Origin: an uncultured beta proteobacterium
GTDB lineage: Bacteria > Pseudomonadota > Gammaproteobacteria > Burkholderiales > Burkholderiaceae_C
Length of the DNA: 45,863 nt
Assembly: GCA_903906695.1 (NCBI GenBank)
Contig: CAIVLG010000065.1
Span: forward strand, 1 to 45,863
Reading direction: 5' to 3'
Part shown: positions 44,092-45,863 of the stretch, piece by piece
Layout: every line of letters begins with the position of its first letter
Numbering within the stretch: the first letter of the stretch is position 1
The notes under the pieces: model-generated
Told to the model about the DNA's origin: nothing
What the model saw: only the letters and a program-made list of their open reading frames with translations
Databases searched by the model: none
Position numbers and translations under genes: made by a program

Positions 44092-44765
44092 CACAAGCCT
44101 CCCTGTCTCTCCAACCACGCATGCGGGGATTGCAGCGCAGCCTCAAACCCCTCGATAAATCGACCCACATGCAGGCCATCCATGAGGGCGTGGTGCACTT
44201 CTACCGACAAGGGCATCCAGAGGCAATCGCCGTTTGCCGCAATGCGGCCAAAGGCGATTTTAGGTATCGAGTCGTGCGGACCTCGCCGGCGCGCATTGGA
44301 GTAGCTGCTGAAGTGCGTCCAGGGCAATGTGGTCATGTGAATCGTCGCATTCTCATGTTTATCAGGTTCGAATGGACTGCCCCGCTGTCGCGCCGTCGCG
44401 ATGGCAGCGCTACCCTGGGCAGAAAATCTTGCGAAATCGCGCTGATGCTCCAGCGTCGCGAAGCCAAAAGATTCATCATCCCGAAGAACCGTCGTGCTGC
44501 CGTGCACGTTATCGTGCACGCGTACCCGATCACCCTCAAGCCGGTAACGAAATGGTTCAATATCATTGGCCAGCCGGATGGCAATGAAGTGATAAGCCAA
44601 CCAGATGCTACCGACTCCCGAGTCCTTCACTGCTTGCTTGAGTCGCGACACATCGACCCGGGTGCAAATATTGAACCACGGAATGTCGAAACCACGGAAA
44701 TGTTCGAATGCGGCGCGACGTTGCCACTTGCTCAAGTCAAGAAAGATGGGTGGGGGAGCGATCAT
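44091..44765 (-). CDS. Chloramphenicol acetyltransferase-like (CatA fold) protein
   Basis: The 224-residue protein matches the type A chloramphenicol acetyltransferase fold over its whole length: KWQRRAAFEHFRGFDIPWFNIC near the start, FRYRLEGDRV, PFEPD, LPWTHFSSY, and the active-site motif VEVHHALMDGLHVGRFI with His192 and Asp196. Several hallmark residues of drug-resistance enzymes differ (for example HHALMDG instead of HHAVCDG), and it is embedded in a housekeeping context overlapping dusA. It may therefore acetylate something other than chloramphenicol. Nothing suggests recent transfer. The start at 44765 has no clear ribosome binding site. Confidence 0.85.
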   Translation of the reverse strand: MIAPPPIFLDLSKWQRRAAFEHFRGFDIPWFNICTRVDVSRLKQAVKDSGVGSIWLAYHFIAIRLANDIEPFRYRLEGDRVRVHDNVHGSTTVLRDDESFGFATLEHQRDFARFSAQGSAAIATARQRGSPFEPDKHENATIHMTTLPWTHFSSYSNARRRGPHDSIPKIAFGRIAANGDCLWMPLSVEVHHALMDGLHVGRFIEGFEAALQSPHAWLERQGGL

Positions 44766-44911
44766 GTTTCAGGTCGATCGGGTGGCGCTATGTTGCATTG
44801 TTCCAACATTCGGCGCCAGTCAAAGCACCTTCTTGGGTGTGCACTAACCGAACTTCCGATTCGTTGATAAAGTCAGAGCTTCAGGCAGCATTGTCAGTGG
44901 GTTTGAAATCA

Positions 44912-45613
44912 ATGGAATACGGCTACCGCAACAGAGATCCGTCAAGCCGTATTATGGGCATGGGTTTTGTCTTCGCCTTGCATCTGCTGGTGGTTTGGCT
45001 CGTGGTGACTGGCACGGCTCGCAAGGGATTGAAGCTCCTGAAAATACCCATGGCTGCAACCGTCATTCAGGAAGTGGTCATTCCCCCGCCACCGCCGCCC
45101 CCTGTCGTCAAGGAAATCCATAAACCCGTGACTGACGCGCCCCGAACCGAGGCGCCTCTGCCCTTTGTACCCGTGCCTGACGTGGTACCACAAGCTACCA
45201 ATGCTCCGACCATTGCCGCTGTGGCAACACCGCCCCCGGTGCCAGCTGTTATTGCAGCGCCGCCCGCGCCACAGATGGACGAGGCCAGAGCCAAGGCGCA
45301 CATCGCGTCGCTGGAAGGTGAATACATTGGCAAGGTGCGGGCCATGCTCAATTCCACAAAACGCTACCCCACAGGACGCCAAGCCAGTCAGCAGCGACCC
45401 GAAGGGAAGACTAAATTGTGGTTCACCATAACGCGCCATGGTGCGCTGGTGGATGTCGGCATCATGGAATCTTCGAACTCCAATTTGCTCGACGACGCGG
45501 CTCTTGCCACAGTGCGTCGCGGCACCTATGAAGCCTTTCCGCCCAACACCTGGGTTGGCGAGGAGCAGCACACTTTCAGCACCGAAATTGCGTTCAGTCC
45601 GCCCGGATCATGA
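44912..45613 (+). CDS. TonB-family energy transducer
   Basis: The 233-residue protein has one N-terminal membrane helix (MGFVFALHLLVVWLVVTG), a proline-rich periplasmic spacer with VVIPPPPPPPVVKEIHKPV, and a C-terminal TonB domain (GKVRAMLNSTKRYPTGR, KLWFTITRHGALVDVGIMESS, LLDDAALATVRRGTYEAFPPNTW). TonB links the proton motive force, through ExbB/ExbD, to outer-membrane receptors. No exbB or exbD is in view. The start at 44912 is the ATG closest to the expected N-terminus, with a weak ribosome binding site; the open frame upstream runs antisense over the neighbouring gene. A TonB-dependent receptor begins 48 bases downstream, probably its client. Confidence 0.88.
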   Translation: MEYGYRNRDPSSRIMGMGFVFALHLLVVWLVVTGTARKGLKLLKIPMAATVIQEVVIPPPPPPPVVKEIHKPVTDAPRTEAPLPFVPVPDVVPQATNAPTIAAVATPPPVPAVIAAPPAPQMDEARAKAHIASLEGEYIGKVRAMLNSTKRYPTGRQASQQRPEGKTKLWFTITRHGALVDVGIMESSNSNLLDDAALATVRRGTYEAFPPNTWVGEEQHTFSTEIAFSPPGS

Positions 45614-45661
45614 CGTTCAATGTTTCCCCTTCCCATCCACCAACTTAAGGCATCCAGACCC

Positions 45662-45863
45662 ATGAAACTAGCAAGACCCTCCCCGATCGCTATCGCTATT
45701 GCTGCCCTGTGCGCGAGCCCCGCGCTCTGGGCGCAACAGACCACCCCGACCGACGTTGGCCGCATTTCTGTTGATGGCCTGCCCGGCGGCACCAACACCG
45801 GCCTGATGGTGCAGGAAGACACCCCCAAGGCACGCAGCTCCGTGTCCCGCACGCACCTTGATA
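45662..45863 (+). CDS. TonB-dependent outer-membrane receptor, N-terminus (cut by window edge)
   Basis: The last 202 bases encode 67 residues in an open frame. They start with a signal peptide (MKLARPSPIAIAIAALCASP, cleavage likely after ALWA), followed by mature sequence QQTTPTDVGRISVDGLPGGT and then VQEDTPKARSSVSRTHLD, which looks like the start of a receptor plug domain. Position directly behind a TonB gene supports this. The cargo (siderophore, vitamin or other) cannot be seen because the gene continues past the edge. Confidence 0.7.
   Translation, partial: MKLARPSPIAIAIAALCASPALWAQQTTPTDVGRISVDGLPGGTNTGLMVQEDTPKARSSVSRTHLD

Noticed and set aside
44091-44765. Acquired chloramphenicol resistance gene
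   Set aside because: The fold fits, but there is no mobile context, codon use looks native and it is coupled to dusA; a resistance role is not supported by sequence alone.

Overview
The window looks like one stretch of chromosome from a GC-rich betaproteobacterium, most likely of the order Burkholderiales and similar to Comamonadaceae. This rests on gene content and protein style: an smc-zipA-ligA cluster, ispD-ispF divergent from mfd, a grpE-dnaK-dnaJ block, a FabI of the betaproteobacterial type, ThrH beside SerB, and a MoxR/DUF58/transglutaminase cassette. The genus is inference. Coding density is very high, with many 1-14 base overlaps, and I see no rRNA, tRNA, CRISPR array, prophage or plasmid functions.

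Left part (1-17.9 kb). The left edge cuts through an insertion sequence: the N-terminus of an ISNCY-type transposase on the minus strand, with two copies of AAACCGGACA at its end. Then come fabI, a large PLP-dependent lysine/arginine/ornithine decarboxylase, an nfeD-qmcA membrane pair, and a MerR-type helix-turn-helix protein fused to a class III nucleotide cyclase, preceded by four copies of a GGACTGTCTAA-like box. A nitronate monooxygenase-like flavoprotein with a cysteine cluster, a short family III CoA-transferase, ispF/ispD, mfd, serB, thrH, a TrpB2-type tryptophan synthase beta chain, a small HxlR-like regulator and an FKBP-type PPIase follow.

Middle part (17.9-30.3 kb). grpE, dnaK and dnaJ run in order, with sigma-32-like promoters before grpE and dnaK and a strong hairpin between dnaK and dnaJ. 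A beta-CASP metallo-beta-lactamase follows. On the minus strand lies an acyl-CoA oxidation unit (etfB-etfA-acyl-CoA dehydrogenase-nitronate monooxygenase) with two palindromic operator candidates upstream of etfB. Next to it are an overlapping pair, a histone-deacetylase-family deacetylase and an MscS-type channel.

Right part (30.3-45.9 kb). A tightly coupled plus-strand cassette encodes MoxR ATPase, DUF58 protein, TgpA-like transglutaminase and an MltB-like lytic transglycosylase. Converging on it is a long minus-strand run: cat-like acetyltransferase, dusA, smc, zipA, ligA, def, a 49-residue single-span membrane protein and an 86-residue conserved-looking protein. The right edge holds a TonB-like energy transducer and the start of a TonB-dependent receptor.

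Most of the window is ordinary housekeeping DNA. The best candidates for something undescribed are the MerR-cyclase fusion with its repeated upstream boxes, the small membrane protein pair downstream of def, the cat-dusA coupling, and the addition of a lytic transglycosylase to the MoxR/DUF58/transglutaminase cassette.
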